Below the pieces are notes generated by a model, which was given only the letters and a program-made list of their open reading frames with translations, was not told where the DNA came from and did no database searches. From positions 1 to 43,672 of the forward strand of contig CADEEL010000026.1 in NCBI GenBank assembly GCA_902826335.1: a stretch of 43,672 nucleotides of DNA. The letters run 5' to 3'. Of this stretch, positions 1 to 7,683 are shown piece after piece. The stretch's first letter is position 1. Every line of letters starts with the position of its first letter. The position numbers were made by a program, and so were the translations under genes. The stretch comes from an uncultured Alphaproteobacteria bacterium (GTDB taxonomy: Bacteria; Pseudomonadota; Alphaproteobacteria; Caulobacterales; Aquidulcibacteraceae).

Positions 1-82
1 TTTATCCTCGGGCCGGCCTACGGCCGGACCCGGGGGCGACGCCCCGGGGATCGGTGGTGTTTCCATCCGATCGGAACAAACT
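1..82. repeat. GC-rich inverted repeats at the window edge
   Basis: Two adjacent hairpins lie downstream of the minus-strand NTF2-like gene. The first pairs 9-18 with 22-32, with one bulged base. The second pairs 29-37 with 41-48, also with one bulge; because they share bases they may be alternative folds. There is no clear T-tract, so this may be a palindromic intergenic element or a transcript-end structure rather than a classical terminator. No coding region is visible here. Confidence 0.35.
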
Positions 83-895
83 CTAATTCACTGTTGCGGC
101 GGCGCCAATCCGGCCATCCGCCCAGACCTTGTCGCTCACCACCCAGCGCCCGCCGACGCGAAACAGGACAAAGATCGTCGTGGATGGCGTCGACGGCCTG
201 TCCACACGCACATACGCGATCTGATCTGCGATCACCTGAACATCCGCGATCTGGCGGTTATCCGAATAGCCAGGCAAGGGGCCGGGTTCGATCCGCTTGA
301 TGAACGCCGCCTTGTCCTCGCACACGATCTCGCCGAACTCGTGGTTTTTCATGTGCCAGCCTGCGTCGAAAATATCTTCGAGGGGCGCGGGCTCTCCGTC
401 CGTCACGGCGCGATAGTAACGGTCCAGCACGGCGAGCGCCTCAGGCGTGGCAAGGGCGGGATCGAAGCGCGCGGCGCGCCGCGCATGAGCTGGATGCAGG
501 CGCGCCTCGCCGATCAAAGTCCAGCCCCGCGCTCCATCCTTCAACAATGTGTGAATGCTCGATTGAGCCAAGGCCCAATATTCCGTGCGCACGATGGCGA
601 GTTGGCCAAAGCACAGCTGAACGCCGCTGACTTCAACTGGCTCCGGCACCGGCGTCGCGCGGTCGATGGTCTCAAGAAGTTGATCCCGCGCCGTCACCAT
701 CAGCGCCGTTGCGCCATCGCCTAAGCTTTTGACGTGCCAGTGCGGCGATAGAAGTGTGCGCAGCGCGTGCGCGTCCCGCCTCGCGAACGCGGCGTGCGCC
801 GCACGGCACACGCGCGCGACCTCCAGATACGCGCCGCTCTCCGTCTCCGCGGCATCGCCACTCCCGGACAAACGACTCATCGCCGACAACGCCAT
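83..895 (-). CDS. Tandem NTF2-like (SnoaL-type) domain protein
   Basis: The 270-residue product appears to contain two NTF2-like domains in a row, roughly residues 25-130 and 150-262. Each begins with an alpha-helical stretch of the ARRDAHAL or YYRAVTDG type and ends in beta strands with a G-x-R-W-x-x-x pattern (GARGWTLIG, GGRWVVSDK). The fold is used by small-molecule-binding proteins and some enzymes; no catalytic residue can be assigned, so the substrate is unknown. There is no signal peptide, so it is probably cytoplasmic. It is divergent from an Lrp/AsnC regulator, which may control it. The ATG at 893-895 is followed by continuous high-GC coding sequence. Confidence 0.7.
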   Translation of the reverse strand: MALSAMSRLSGSGDAAETESGAYLEVARVCRAAHAAFARRDAHALRTLLSPHWHVKSLGDGATALMVTARDQLLETIDRATPVPEPVEVSGVQLCFGQLAIVRTEYWALAQSSIHTLLKDGARGWTLIGEARLHPAHARRAARFDPALATPEALAVLDRYYRAVTDGEPAPLEDIFDAGWHMKNHEFGEIVCEDKAAFIKRIEPGPLPGYSDNRQIADVQVIADQIAYVRVDRPSTPSTTIFVLFRVGGRWVVSDKVWADGRIGAAATVN

Positions 896-1027
896 GGCGT
901 ATTCTCCTCCCGCGCGCCCTCGCGCCGCTTTCCTTTAGTGGACAATGCACGGGATTTTCGCGCAATTATTGTGCGTGCAATGCAGTTTTTTTGCGCGCCC
1001 GTGGCGGCGAGCCCGAGGAAGGGTGAG
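896..1027. promoter_or_regulatory. Divergent intergenic region with candidate Lrp operator
   Basis: This 132-base gap separates the NTF2-like gene from the Lrp/AsnC gene. It holds an AT-rich stretch around 950-992 with the imperfect palindrome CGCAATTATTGTGCG at 961-975, and inverted GCAC/GTGC blocks at about 947-950 and 972-980. Lrp-family proteins usually bind such sequences and autoregulate, so a shared operator is plausible, but no consensus match can be shown. A GAGGAAGGGTGAG ribosome-binding region sits just before the ATG at 1028. Confidence 0.3.
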
Positions 1028-1474
1028 ATGAGTCTAGATGATCGCGATCGGGCCATCCTCGCCGCCCTGGCGCAGGACGCCTGGCTCACCTATGGCGAGT
1101 TGGGGGCGCGCGTGAATCTGTCGGCCAGCGCCGTGCAGCGCCGCGTCGAACGCTTGCGCGCCGAGGGCGTGATAACGGGCGCGAAGGCGAACATTGCGCC
1201 CGAGGCGCTCGGGCGACCACTCAGGATATTTGTGCTCGTTGAGCTCCGCGAGGAATCGAGCGCCGCGCTCGCGTCCTTGGCGAAGCGCTTGGCCAAGGAA
1301 AGTTGTGTCGTCGAAACTCACTATCTCGCCGGCCCCTATGACATCCTCATCGCGCTGCAAATGCGCGACATGTCGAACTACGCCGACTTCGCTGAAAAGC
1401 ACTTGAACGCAAATTCGAACGTGCGCCGCTACAAGACGCTCACGAGCCTGCGTACTTTTACGTCGCCGGCCTAG
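1028..1474 (+). CDS. Lrp/AsnC family transcriptional regulator
   Basis: The 148-residue protein has the family's usual size and order: an N-terminal winged helix-turn-helix (about residues 5-60, with DRDRAILAALAQDAWLTYGEL and a recognition helix near LSASAVQRRVERL) and a C-terminal RAM/AsnC ligand-binding domain (about 65-145, ending in the typical YKTLTSLRTF). Such proteins sense amino acids or related metabolites. The ATG at 1028 is chosen because the domain starts at once and a GGAAGG ribosome-binding site precedes it; longer readings upstream are non-coding. The 3' end overlaps the convergent TPR gene by 4 bases. Effector unknown; the divergent NTF2-like gene is a candidate target. Confidence 0.9.
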   Translation: MSLDDRDRAILAALAQDAWLTYGELGARVNLSASAVQRRVERLRAEGVITGAKANIAPEALGRPLRIFVLVELREESSAALASLAKRLAKESCVVETHYLAGPYDILIALQMRDMSNYADFAEKHLNANSNVRRYKTLTSLRTFTSPA

Positions 1475-2298
1475 TTCCGCCGCGTCTGGCGCATATCGCC
1501 CCAACGCCGCGGATCGGCGAGCAGACCGCGAATATACGCCATGTTCGCATCGGCCATTTGCGGCGAGAGATCGACGCGCGTGAGCTGCTCCGCTTCGGTG
1601 AAACGCCCCTGCAGGCCGATCGCCAGGGCCAAGTTCTGGCGCGCCTCCACGGGCGCATTGGGAAGCGCCGTGGCCTCGCGCAAGATCCGCTCCGCCTCCG
1701 CCGGCTCACCGGACATGATGTGCGACACGCCCATATTGGTCATCACGCCCGGCTCATTCGGCGCGAGCGCCAGCGCTTCCTGGAACGAGGCGCGCGCTTC
1801 GGTGTGGCGGCCCAATTCATCCAGCGCGACGCCAAGCGCTGAGCGCGCGCGCCAATCGGTGCGATCACTCGCGGCGACAAGCGCGAGCGGGCGCAGCGCC
1901 TCGCCCGCCTGCCCGGTCGAGAGCAGCGACAGCCCCAACGTGCGCGTCAGCGGGATATCGCCCTCATGCTGTTGCAGCGCCTGGGCGGCGATTTGCGCGG
2001 CGCGCTGGCCCTGCCCGCCTGTGCGCAACGCCTCCGCGAAACGCCGCGCGGCTTCGAGGTCATTGGGATGGGTCACAAATTCCTGCGCCCAGAAGGACAT
2101 TTGCGTAAGCCCTGGCTGCTGCGCGATCGCCGCGCGCGCCGCGCGATCGATGCGCGCCGGCCGGCCCTGGCGCTCCGCGCGCTGCTGGCCAGGCTGCTGA
2201 GCGGATTGCTGGGCGTCCGCCGCGCCGTCCGTTGTCGCGCACGCGGACAGCGCGGCCAGCGCCGCAACCGCCGTCAAGCGCTTCATCGCATCCTTCAT
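1471..2298 (-). CDS. TPR lipoprotein, TadD-like
   Basis: The 275-residue product begins with a lipoprotein signal ending in LSAC (Cys20, counting from the ATG at 2298; a second ATG at 2286 would also keep it). A Gln-rich linker follows, then TPR units from about residue 75 to 250 (for example LRTGGQGQRAAQIA and ALGVALDELGRHTEARA). The ending, with LALAIGLQGRFTEAEQ and a final PRRWGDM motif, resembles TadD, the pilotin-like lipoprotein of Flp/Tad pilus assembly. No other tad gene is in view, so a role in pilus biogenesis is inference from similarity. An AAGGA sequence precedes the ATG at 2298. Confidence 0.75.
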   Translation of the reverse strand: MKDAMKRLTAVAALAALSACATTDGAADAQQSAQQPGQQRAERQGRPARIDRAARAAIAQQPGLTQMSFWAQEFVTHPNDLEAARRFAEALRTGGQGQRAAQIAAQALQQHEGDIPLTRTLGLSLLSTGQAGEALRPLALVAASDRTDWRARSALGVALDELGRHTEARASFQEALALAPNEPGVMTNMGVSHIMSGEPAEAERILREATALPNAPVEARQNLALAIGLQGRFTEAEQLTRVDLSPQMADANMAYIRGLLADPRRWGDMRQTRRN

Positions 2299-2387
2299 GA
2301 CCGAATCCTTTGCGCCAAGGCTCGTCCCGCGCGGCTCAACAAAGCTTTAATGGGATCGGCCCATCGGACGGGTTAGGACAGCGCCAC

Positions 2388-3770
2388 ATGACAGATTTGC
2401 CCTTCATCACCGATCCAAGCCAATCGGCCGCGCCGATCCATGCGCTGCGGCCCGCCGAATGGGCGCCGTGGATCGAAAGCCGCGCCGAGGCGATGAAGCG
2501 CCTCGCGCACGCCGCCGATTTCCGCGCCCAGGCAGGGCGCATCCTCATTGTTCCGGCCACGGATGGATCAGTGGAGCGCGTTGTGTTCGGCCTCGGCGAG
2601 AGCGCCTCGGCCATGACGTTCGGATCGCTGGCGCAAAATCTGCCGTCCGGCGAATATCGCATCGCCGCCGCCCCGCGCGACATGCCGCCCACGCTGATCG
2701 CCATCGCCTGGGGCCTCGGCGCATACGCCTTCACGCGTTACAAAGCCGCCAAGCGCGCCGCGCCACGGCTCATCGCGCCGGACGGCGCCGACATGAGCGA
2801 GGCGAATCTGCTCGTCTGCGCGACCTGGCTGGTGCGTGATCTTGTCAACACGCCGGCCAACGACATGGGGCCGGAAGCTCTGCATGCGGCGGCGCAAGCC
2901 ATCGCCGCCGAGCACGGCGCGCGGTTCACGGCCATTGTGGGCGACGCGCTGATCGAGGCGAATTTTCCGCTCATTCACGCCGTTGGGCGCGCCGCGCACG
3001 AAGCGCCGCGCCTTCTGCACATCGCCTGGGGCGAGGAAGGCGTGCCGCGCGTGGCGCTGGTCGGCAAGGGCGTTACATTCGATTCCGGCGGCCTCGATCT
3101 CAAGACCGATGCCGGCATGCGTCTGATGAAGAAGGATATGGGCGGCGCCGCCCACGCGCTCGCCCTGGCGCGCGCGATCATGGCCGCGAAGCTGCCCGTA
3201 CGCCTCGATCTCTTCCTGCCCGTCGTTGAAAACGCCGTGTCCGGACGATCCTTTCGCCCGGGCGATATCATCAAGAGCCGAAAAGGCCTCACCGTAGAGA
3301 TCGACAATACCGATGCGGAAGGCCGGCTCATTCTCGCCGATGCATTGGCTCGCGCGTGCGAGGATCGCCCGCAGATCGTGATCGACTTCGCCACGTTGAC
3401 CGGCGCGGCGCGCACCGCGCTTGGCGGCGATCTGCCGCCGCTCTTCTGCAATGACGATGCGCTGGCGAACGAGCTCGCCAAGGCGTCGGCCGAGATGCAT
3501 GATCCCCTCTGGCGCATGCCGCTCTGGACCCCTTACGACGCGGACATGGACAGCCCCATCGCCGACCTTAAAAACACCGGCGACGGCGCCATGGCCGGCG
3601 CGATCTACGCCGCCCTCTTCCTCAAGCGCTTTGTCGACGCGCCGTCCTGGGCGCATTTCGATGTGTTCGCCTGGACAGCGAAGGAGCGCCCGGCGCGCCC
3701 GGTGGGCGGCGATGCGCATGCGCTGCGCGCGAGTTGGCGCGTGCTCAAGCAGCGCTTTGGCAAAGCCTGA
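2388..3770 (+). CDS. M17 leucyl aminopeptidase family protein
   Basis: The 460-residue protein is a dinuclear-metal aminopeptidase that removes N-terminal residues from peptides in the cytoplasm. The N-terminal substrate-binding domain covers about residues 1-150. The catalytic domain holds the metal and substrate signatures VGKGVTFDSGGLDLK, MKKDMGGAAHALALA and the family-defining NTDAEGRLILADAL. The ATG at 2388 is preferred: an in-frame reading extends to 2310 but crosses the 5' region of the divergent lipoprotein gene and adds low-quality sequence. In related genomes M17 enzymes often sit next to an NlpC/P60 gene, as here two genes later; both act on short peptides, possibly from murein turnover. 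Confidence 0.93.
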   Translation: MTDLPFITDPSQSAAPIHALRPAEWAPWIESRAEAMKRLAHAADFRAQAGRILIVPATDGSVERVVFGLGESASAMTFGSLAQNLPSGEYRIAAAPRDMPPTLIAIAWGLGAYAFTRYKAAKRAAPRLIAPDGADMSEANLLVCATWLVRDLVNTPANDMGPEALHAAAQAIAAEHGARFTAIVGDALIEANFPLIHAVGRAAHEAPRLLHIAWGEEGVPRVALVGKGVTFDSGGLDLKTDAGMRLMKKDMGGAAHALALARAIMAAKLPVRLDLFLPVVENAVSGRSFRPGDIIKSRKGLTVEIDNTDAEGRLILADALARACEDRPQIVIDFATLTGAARTALGGDLPPLFCNDDALANELAKASAEMHDPLWRMPLWTPYDADMDSPIADLKNTGDGAMAGAIYAALFLKRFVDAPSWAHFDVFAWTAKERPARPVGGDAHALRASWRVLKQRFGKA

Positions 3771-3855
3771 TCTTACCCACAACATCTTGTGTTAGCCGCT
3801 GGACACGGCCACCAAATCCGCCAATGTTGCGCCCGTCGAACGAAAGGGCTGGGCA

Positions 3856-4236
3856 ATGGGATTTGAACTGGATCGCTCCCGGGCGCTGGATTTGTGGCGC
3901 AATGTGACGGTGATGAGCGTCAAGGCCGATGAGCCGGATTTGACCGCGCGCCAGCTCGCCGTGCTGATGACGGTGCATCTCGGCCCCCCGCCCCACACCG
4001 TGCGAGGCCTCGCGGCCGCGCTGGCCGTGGGCAAGCCGGCGATCACCCGCGCGCTCGACACGCTGTCGCGCTACGAACTCGTCACCCGCCGGCGCGATCC
4101 TGAAGACGGGCGCAATGTTCTCATCGAAACCACGGCCAAGGGCGTCGCTTACCTCGCCGACCTTGGCGATCTTATCTCGCACCGCGCCGCCGAGCTTGGC
4201 CCCGTTGAGGAGCGCTTGGCCGGCTTCGCGCGTTGA
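3856..4236 (+). CDS. MarR family transcriptional regulator
   Basis: The 126-residue protein is a short MarR-type winged helix regulator. It shows LTARQLAVLMTVHLG, the recognition-helix region VRGLAAALAVGKPAITRALDT, and the wing RRDPEDGRNV, where the Asp-Arg pair is typical of the family. The ATG at 3856 follows an 85-base gap after the aminopeptidase gene. A small inverted repeat, CACAA/TTGTG at about 3778-3791, lies in that gap and could be part of an operator, but this is weak. The stop codon overlaps the TTG start of the NlpC/P60 gene (TTGA), so both are probably one transcript. Ligand unknown. Confidence 0.85.
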   Translation: MGFELDRSRALDLWRNVTVMSVKADEPDLTARQLAVLMTVHLGPPPHTVRGLAAALAVGKPAITRALDTLSRYELVTRRRDPEDGRNVLIETTAKGVAYLADLGDLISHRAAELGPVEERLAGFAR

Positions 4237-5132
4237 GCCGAGACCCGCGCCTGACGCCGGCGCGGGCCGATCTGGCGGCCGCCTATCTTAGGGGTGAAGT
4301 CAGCGCCGCGCGTTACGTCTCCGGCGCCATCAAACAGGTGATCGCGCCGGTCGCGCCCCTGCACGAACGCCCCGACGCCGCCGCGCGACTGGAGACGCAA
4401 GCGCTGTTGGGTGAGTGCGTCACCGTCTTTGATGAGCGCGACGGCTGGGCGTGGGTTCAGAATCGCGGCGATTCCTATGTCGGCTATATGCCGGCGGATG
4501 CCTTGGGCGATACAATCGTCGCGCCAAGCCATCGCGTGGCGACATTGCGCACGATTGAGTTCGCCGCGCCCGACGTGAAATCACCCTTGCGCCGGTTCTT
4601 GTCGCTCAATGCAAAAGTCACGATCTCGGAACAGGCAGGCGCGTTCGTGCGCACATCGGCGGGCGCATGGCTGCCGGCCGCGCACCTGGCGCCGATCAAC
4701 GCCGCCGCGCCGGATTTCGTCGCCGTCGCCGAACAATTTCTCGGCACGCCCTACCTCTGGGGCGGCAAGGATTCGTTCGGTCTCGATTGCTCCGGCCTGG
4801 TTCAGGCCTCACTGGAAGCGGCAGGACTCGCCGCCCCGCGCGACGCCGATCAGCAAGAGGCGGCGCTTGGCGAACCGGCGCCGTGCGCGGTTCATGAGGC
4901 GCGGCGCGGGGATCTCATCTTTTGGGATGGGCACGTGGCGATTGTCTGCGCAAAGGGCGAAATCCTTCACGCTAACGCCTTTCATATGAAGGTCGCCGTC
5001 GAACCGCTCTCCGCTGCGCTCACACGGATCGCCTCCGTCGCCGGGGCGCCGACGTCGCTGCGGAGAATGCCTGGACCGCTTTCAGGAAAAGTGGATACCG
5101 GTTTTCCGTCCGAAAGCGGCTCAAGTATTTAA
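4233..5132 (+). CDS. NlpC/P60 (C40) cell-wall peptidase with SH3-like N-terminus
   Basis: The 299-residue protein has two bacterial SH3-like segments (about 35-90 and 105-150) and a C-terminal NlpC/P60 domain (about 160-280) that cleaves gamma-D-Glu-diaminopimelate links in murein peptides. Catalytic Cys186 lies in GLDCSGLV, His234 in DGHVAIV, and His246 in the following HANAF. The start is a TTG that overlaps the MarR stop; no better start is visible. No signal peptide is evident, which suggests action on recycled muropeptides in the cytoplasm or non-classical export. The last 18 or so residues (SGKVDTGFPSE region) are encoded by a palindromic repeat, so the native C-terminus probably ended near residue 281. 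Confidence 0.88.
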   Translation: MSRDPRLTPARADLAAAYLRGEVSAARYVSGAIKQVIAPVAPLHERPDAAARLETQALLGECVTVFDERDGWAWVQNRGDSYVGYMPADALGDTIVAPSHRVATLRTIEFAAPDVKSPLRRFLSLNAKVTISEQAGAFVRTSAGAWLPAAHLAPINAAAPDFVAVAEQFLGTPYLWGGKDSFGLDCSGLVQASLEAAGLAAPRDADQQEAALGEPAPCAVHEARRGDLIFWDGHVAIVCAKGEILHANAFHMKVAVEPLSAALTRIASVAGAPTSLRRMPGPLSGKVDTGFPSESGSSI

Positions 5133-5188
5133 TTTGTGCGGTTTCCGGACGGTCGACAGGTTTCCACACGACCTGAAACCGCACAAAT
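5074..5188. repeat. Composite palindromic element, copy 1 (A1+B1)
   Basis: Two adjacent palindromes. A1 pairs 5076-5083 with 5112-5119 around a core AAAAGTGGATACCGGTTTT whose closing GG/CC pairs lie at 5085-5086 and 5106-5107. B1 pairs 5132-5145 with 5175-5188 (14 of 14). The same A-B arrangement recurs in the same orientation at 5962-6075. A1 is translated as the tail of the NlpC/P60 protein, and B1 abuts the stop codon of the minus-strand cytochrome gene. It could act as a bidirectional transcript-end structure. Confidence 0.85.
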
Positions 5189-5189
5189 C

Positions 5190-5825
5190 TCAGCCGGGCG
5201 TAGGCGTGGCCGCCGCGTCAGTGGGCGCGGCCTCCTCGGTCGCGGCCGGTGCGGGTTCGGGAAGCGGCGCGGGCAGCGCCGGCGGATTGGGCGCCAGCGA
5301 GCGCAAATAGGCGATCACAGCCACGCGCTCGTCCGTGTTGCGCACGCCGGCGAAGGCCATGCTCGTGCCGCGCACTGTTTGGCTTGGAGAGCGCAAAAAG
5401 GCGTCGAGCGTGTCATAGGACCAGGTGGCGCCATTACCGCGCATCGCCTCCGAATAGGTGAAGCCGCCGTGCGAGGCGGCGGCGCGCCCAAACACATTGT
5501 TCAAATTCGGCCCGATGCGGTTCGCGCCGCCCGCGTCAAACGTATGGCACGATCCGCACACCGCCGTGGCGCGCTGGCCGCGCGCAACGAGATCGGCATA
5601 TTGCGCGGGATCGGCGTAGAGCCGGCCGAAATCGGGCGGACCTTCCTGTTGCGGCGCGGCGGCGCCGGCGCCGGCGCCGGGCGTAGCCGCCACCTCGGGC
5701 AGATAACCCGCCTTTTCGGGAAAATCCGGCGCGAAGAACGAATCCGCCAGCGTGCCTACAACCAGCACCCCCAGCACCGACGCCAGCACCGCGCCGAACA
5801 CGGAATTCATTCTCAGATCGCTCAT
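5190..5825 (-). CDS. cycM: Membrane-anchored class I cytochrome c (CycM-like)
   Basis: The 211-residue product has an N-terminal membrane anchor (about residues 9-28), a flexible Ala/Gly/Pro linker, one c-type haem domain with CGSCH at residues 90-94 and a likely axial Met156 in GTSMAFAGV, and a Pro/Ala/Glu-rich tail from about 185. This matches CycM/cytochrome c552-type anchored electron carriers that link the bc1 complex to terminal oxidases at the periplasmic face. ATG 5823-5825 (MSDLRMNSVF) is chosen because the anchor follows at once; an in-frame extension to 5951 looks non-coding. CycM next to kdsB and pheA is a frequent alphaproteobacterial arrangement. Composite palindromes lie downstream of its stop and upstream of its start. 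Confidence 0.88.
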   Translation of the reverse strand: MSDLRMNSVFGAVLASVLGVLVVGTLADSFFAPDFPEKAGYLPEVAATPGAGAGAAAPQQEGPPDFGRLYADPAQYADLVARGQRATAVCGSCHTFDAGGANRIGPNLNNVFGRAAASHGGFTYSEAMRGNGATWSYDTLDAFLRSPSQTVRGTSMAFAGVRNTDERVAVIAYLRSLAPNPPALPAPLPEPAPAATEEAAPTDAAATPTPG

Positions 5826-5961
5826 GGCGCCGCCCCAGTCTTCTTCCATCGGGCCCCGCGAATCCGCCCGCGCGGGCTTTGGCCGCTTTATACGCGAGGC
5901 GCGCGCCGCGCCAAGCGCGGCCCATCGCCCCAAGCGGTGACGGACCGGCATCGCTCCTCTA

Positions 5962-6075
5962 GACCGCGTTCAGGAAAAGTGGATACCGGTTTTCCGTCAG
6001 AACGCGGTCCAATTATTTGATTATTGCGGTTTCCGGGCGGCCGACCGGTTTCCACTCGGCCTGAAACCGCAATAA
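5962..6075. repeat. Composite palindromic element, copy 2 (A2+B2)
   Basis: Second copy of the A-B element. A2 pairs 5962-5970 with 6001-6009 around the same AAAAGTGGATACCGGTTTT core. B2 pairs 6021-6033 with 6063-6075 (13 of 13). The arms differ from copy 1, but both sides change together so pairing is kept. B2 ends only 9 bases before the kdsB ATG, so it would form a hairpin in the kdsB leader if transcribed. The remaining part of the 5826-6084 gap shows no gene; it presumably carries the cycM promoter. Confidence 0.85.
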
Positions 6076-6084
6076 GACCCAGGC

Positions 6085-6816
6085 ATGCCGCTCATCGTCA
6101 TCCCGGCGCGTATGGCCTCAACGCGACTGCCGAACAAGCCGCTGGCCGATATTGGCGGGCGGCCGATGATCGCCTGGATGGTGGAGCTCGCGCTGGCCTC
6201 ACGCGCCGGGCCGGTTCTGGTGGCCGCCGCCGAGCCCGAGATCGCGGCCGCCGCGCGCGCGGCGGGCGCCGAGGCCGTGTTGACCGATCCCGCCTTGCCT
6301 TCGGGCACGGACCGGGTGCACGCCGCCGCGCAAGCGTTCGATCCCGACGGCGCGCACGCCCTCATCGTCAATCTGCAAGGCGATATGCCGTCCTTCGCGC
6401 CGGGCGATCTTGCGCGTGCGGTCAGCGTGTTGGAATCGGCGCCCGAGGCCGATCTCGCCACGCTCGCCTCGCCAAGCGAAGCCGCCGATGATCGCGCCAA
6501 TCCCAATGTGGTGAAAGCAATCGTCGCTTGGCGCACGGCGCACATCGGCCGCGCGCTCTATTTCACGCGCGCGCCGGCGCCGGCGGGCGATGGCCCGGTC
6601 TGGCGCCATGTCGGGCTTTATGTGTACCGCCGCGCCGCGCTGGCGCGGTTCGTGGCCGCGCCGCCCTGCCCGCTCGAACGGCGCGAGAGCCTCGAACAAT
6701 TGCGCGCGCTTGAACTGGGGATGCGCATTGAAGTGGGCGCTGTCCCTGAGTTTCCCAAGGGCGTCGATTCACCGGCCGACCTTGAAGCCGCCCGCGCCAC
6801 GCTCAGGCGCCGTTAA
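6085..6816 (+). CDS. kdsB: 3-deoxy-manno-octulosonate cytidylyltransferase
   Basis: The 243-residue enzyme activates KDO as CMP-KDO for attachment to lipid A during lipopolysaccharide synthesis in the cytoplasm. The start has the nucleotide-binding signature VIPARMASTRLPNKPLADIG; VNLQGDMP and the conserved HVGLYVYRRAALARF and EQLRALELGMRI segments follow, in the family's order and length (about 245). The ATG at 6085 lies just after a palindromic element, with only a weak ribosome-binding site (CAGG). The 3' end overlaps the convergent DUF547 gene by 14 bases. Confidence 0.95.
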   Translation: MPLIVIPARMASTRLPNKPLADIGGRPMIAWMVELALASRAGPVLVAAAEPEIAAAARAAGAEAVLTDPALPSGTDRVHAAAQAFDPDGAHALIVNLQGDMPSFAPGDLARAVSVLESAPEADLATLASPSEAADDRANPNVVKAIVAWRTAHIGRALYFTRAPAPAGDGPVWRHVGLYVYRRAALARFVAAPPCPLERRESLEQLRALELGMRIEVGAVPEFPKGVDSPADLEAARATLRRR

Positions 6817-7624
6817 GACGCCAATCGTAATCGTGGCCCGAGATTGTGCGGACCGGCGCGAGGCCTGCCCGCAAGGGCGGCGCCGCGAAACGGGCAAGAT
6901 GCGCGATCACGCCCGCGTCGGTTCCGCCGAAATCGGCCTCGTACCAATGAAAAATCGAGGATACGCGCAATCGCCCCGCCTCAATGCGCGCGCCGCGCGG
7001 ATGATTGATGAAGGCGCGCGCCGCAATGTCGAGATCGGCCTCAAGCGTGGCGCCCCGCCAGGCGCGTGCGGCGAGATTTGGGCAGCCGAGCGATGCGCAA
7101 TTGACAGCGTAATGCACGCGGTTGTCGCCAAAGCCTGGCCGCAGGATGCGATGCTCGATATCGTCGAGCGAAAGATCGACGCCATCGATCCGGGCCGCAG
7201 GCTGGCCCCAAGGCCCAATCGAGAGCAGCGTGGGGCGAATGTCGCGGATCGAGCGCACTGGAAACGCATCCAATATCGTCCGCACCGTGAGCGCGTTGTA
7301 GAGATTGACCCAGAACGCGAATTGTTCGGGCCGTGACAGGGCTGAAATGCGCGCGCCGGCGAGCGCCGCGATGTAGGCCGCGAGCGCCGCACGGTCCGCA
7401 CTCGCATCACGCCAAGCCCCATAGCGGATGCGGTTGATCCCGTCCGCGCCAGGGCGAACATAGGCTTCGAGCAGGCGATCCCACGCGGCATGATCGAACA
7501 CGCCAGCGCCGGCGCCCAGACGCGCGAACCGCGCCGCGCCGGTCTGCGCAAGCGCCGCTCCGCTCACGCCAAGGCCCGCCGTGGCCAACGCGCCTCCCAA
7601 AAGAAATCTCCGGTCCATCTGCAT
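6803..7624 (-). CDS. Tat-exported DUF547 protein
   Basis: The 273-residue protein starts with a twin-arginine signal (DRRFLLGGAL, hydrophobic stretch, then AAALAQ-type cleavage region). The mature part is a DUF547 domain, with the recognisable FAFWVNLYNALTVRTIL, VHYAVNCASLGCPNL and a C-terminal HWYEADFGG. DUF547 has no firmly established activity; the Cys-containing NCASLGCP region suggests a papain-like or redox fold (inference). ATG 7622-7624 is taken because a GAGAG site lies 7 bases upstream; a second ATG at 7618 is possible. Its upstream region carries a GTAACC-N16-CGTA promoter like those of the ECF sigma operon 2.4 kb away, so it is likely part of that regulon. Confidence 0.88.
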   Translation of the reverse strand: MQMDRRFLLGGALATAGLGVSGAALAQTGAARFARLGAGAGVFDHAAWDRLLEAYVRPGADGINRIRYGAWRDASADRAALAAYIAALAGARISALSRPEQFAFWVNLYNALTVRTILDAFPVRSIRDIRPTLLSIGPWGQPAARIDGVDLSLDDIEHRILRPGFGDNRVHYAVNCASLGCPNLAARAWRGATLEADLDIAARAFINHPRGARIEAGRLRVSSIFHWYEADFGGTDAGVIAHLARFAAPPLRAGLAPVRTISGHDYDWRLNGA

Positions 7625-7657
7625 GCCGCTGCTCTCACAACCCGCCCCTTTACGCGG

Positions 7658-7683
7658 TACGCGGCGTGCGAGTGTGCGGTTAC
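7658..7683 (-). promoter_or_regulatory. Candidate ECF sigma promoter of the DUF547 gene
   Basis: On the minus strand GTAACC (7683-7678) is followed by 16 bases and CGTA (7661-7658). The same hexamer, spacing and near-identical -10 occur upstream of the ECF sigma gene and of doxX. The predicted start near 7651 leaves a leader of about 27 bases. The -35 hexamer contains the TAA stop of the upstream M20 gene. Confidence 0.6.

Noticed and set aside
2568-3785. 405-codon open frame antisense to the M17 aminopeptidase
   Set aside because: GC-rich shadow frame; the opposite strand encodes a full, motif-complete enzyme.
5136-6020. 294-codon plus-strand frame across the cytochrome gene
   Set aside because: It is antisense to cycM, is Arg-rich in the manner of shadow frames, and begins and ends in the palindromic repeats.
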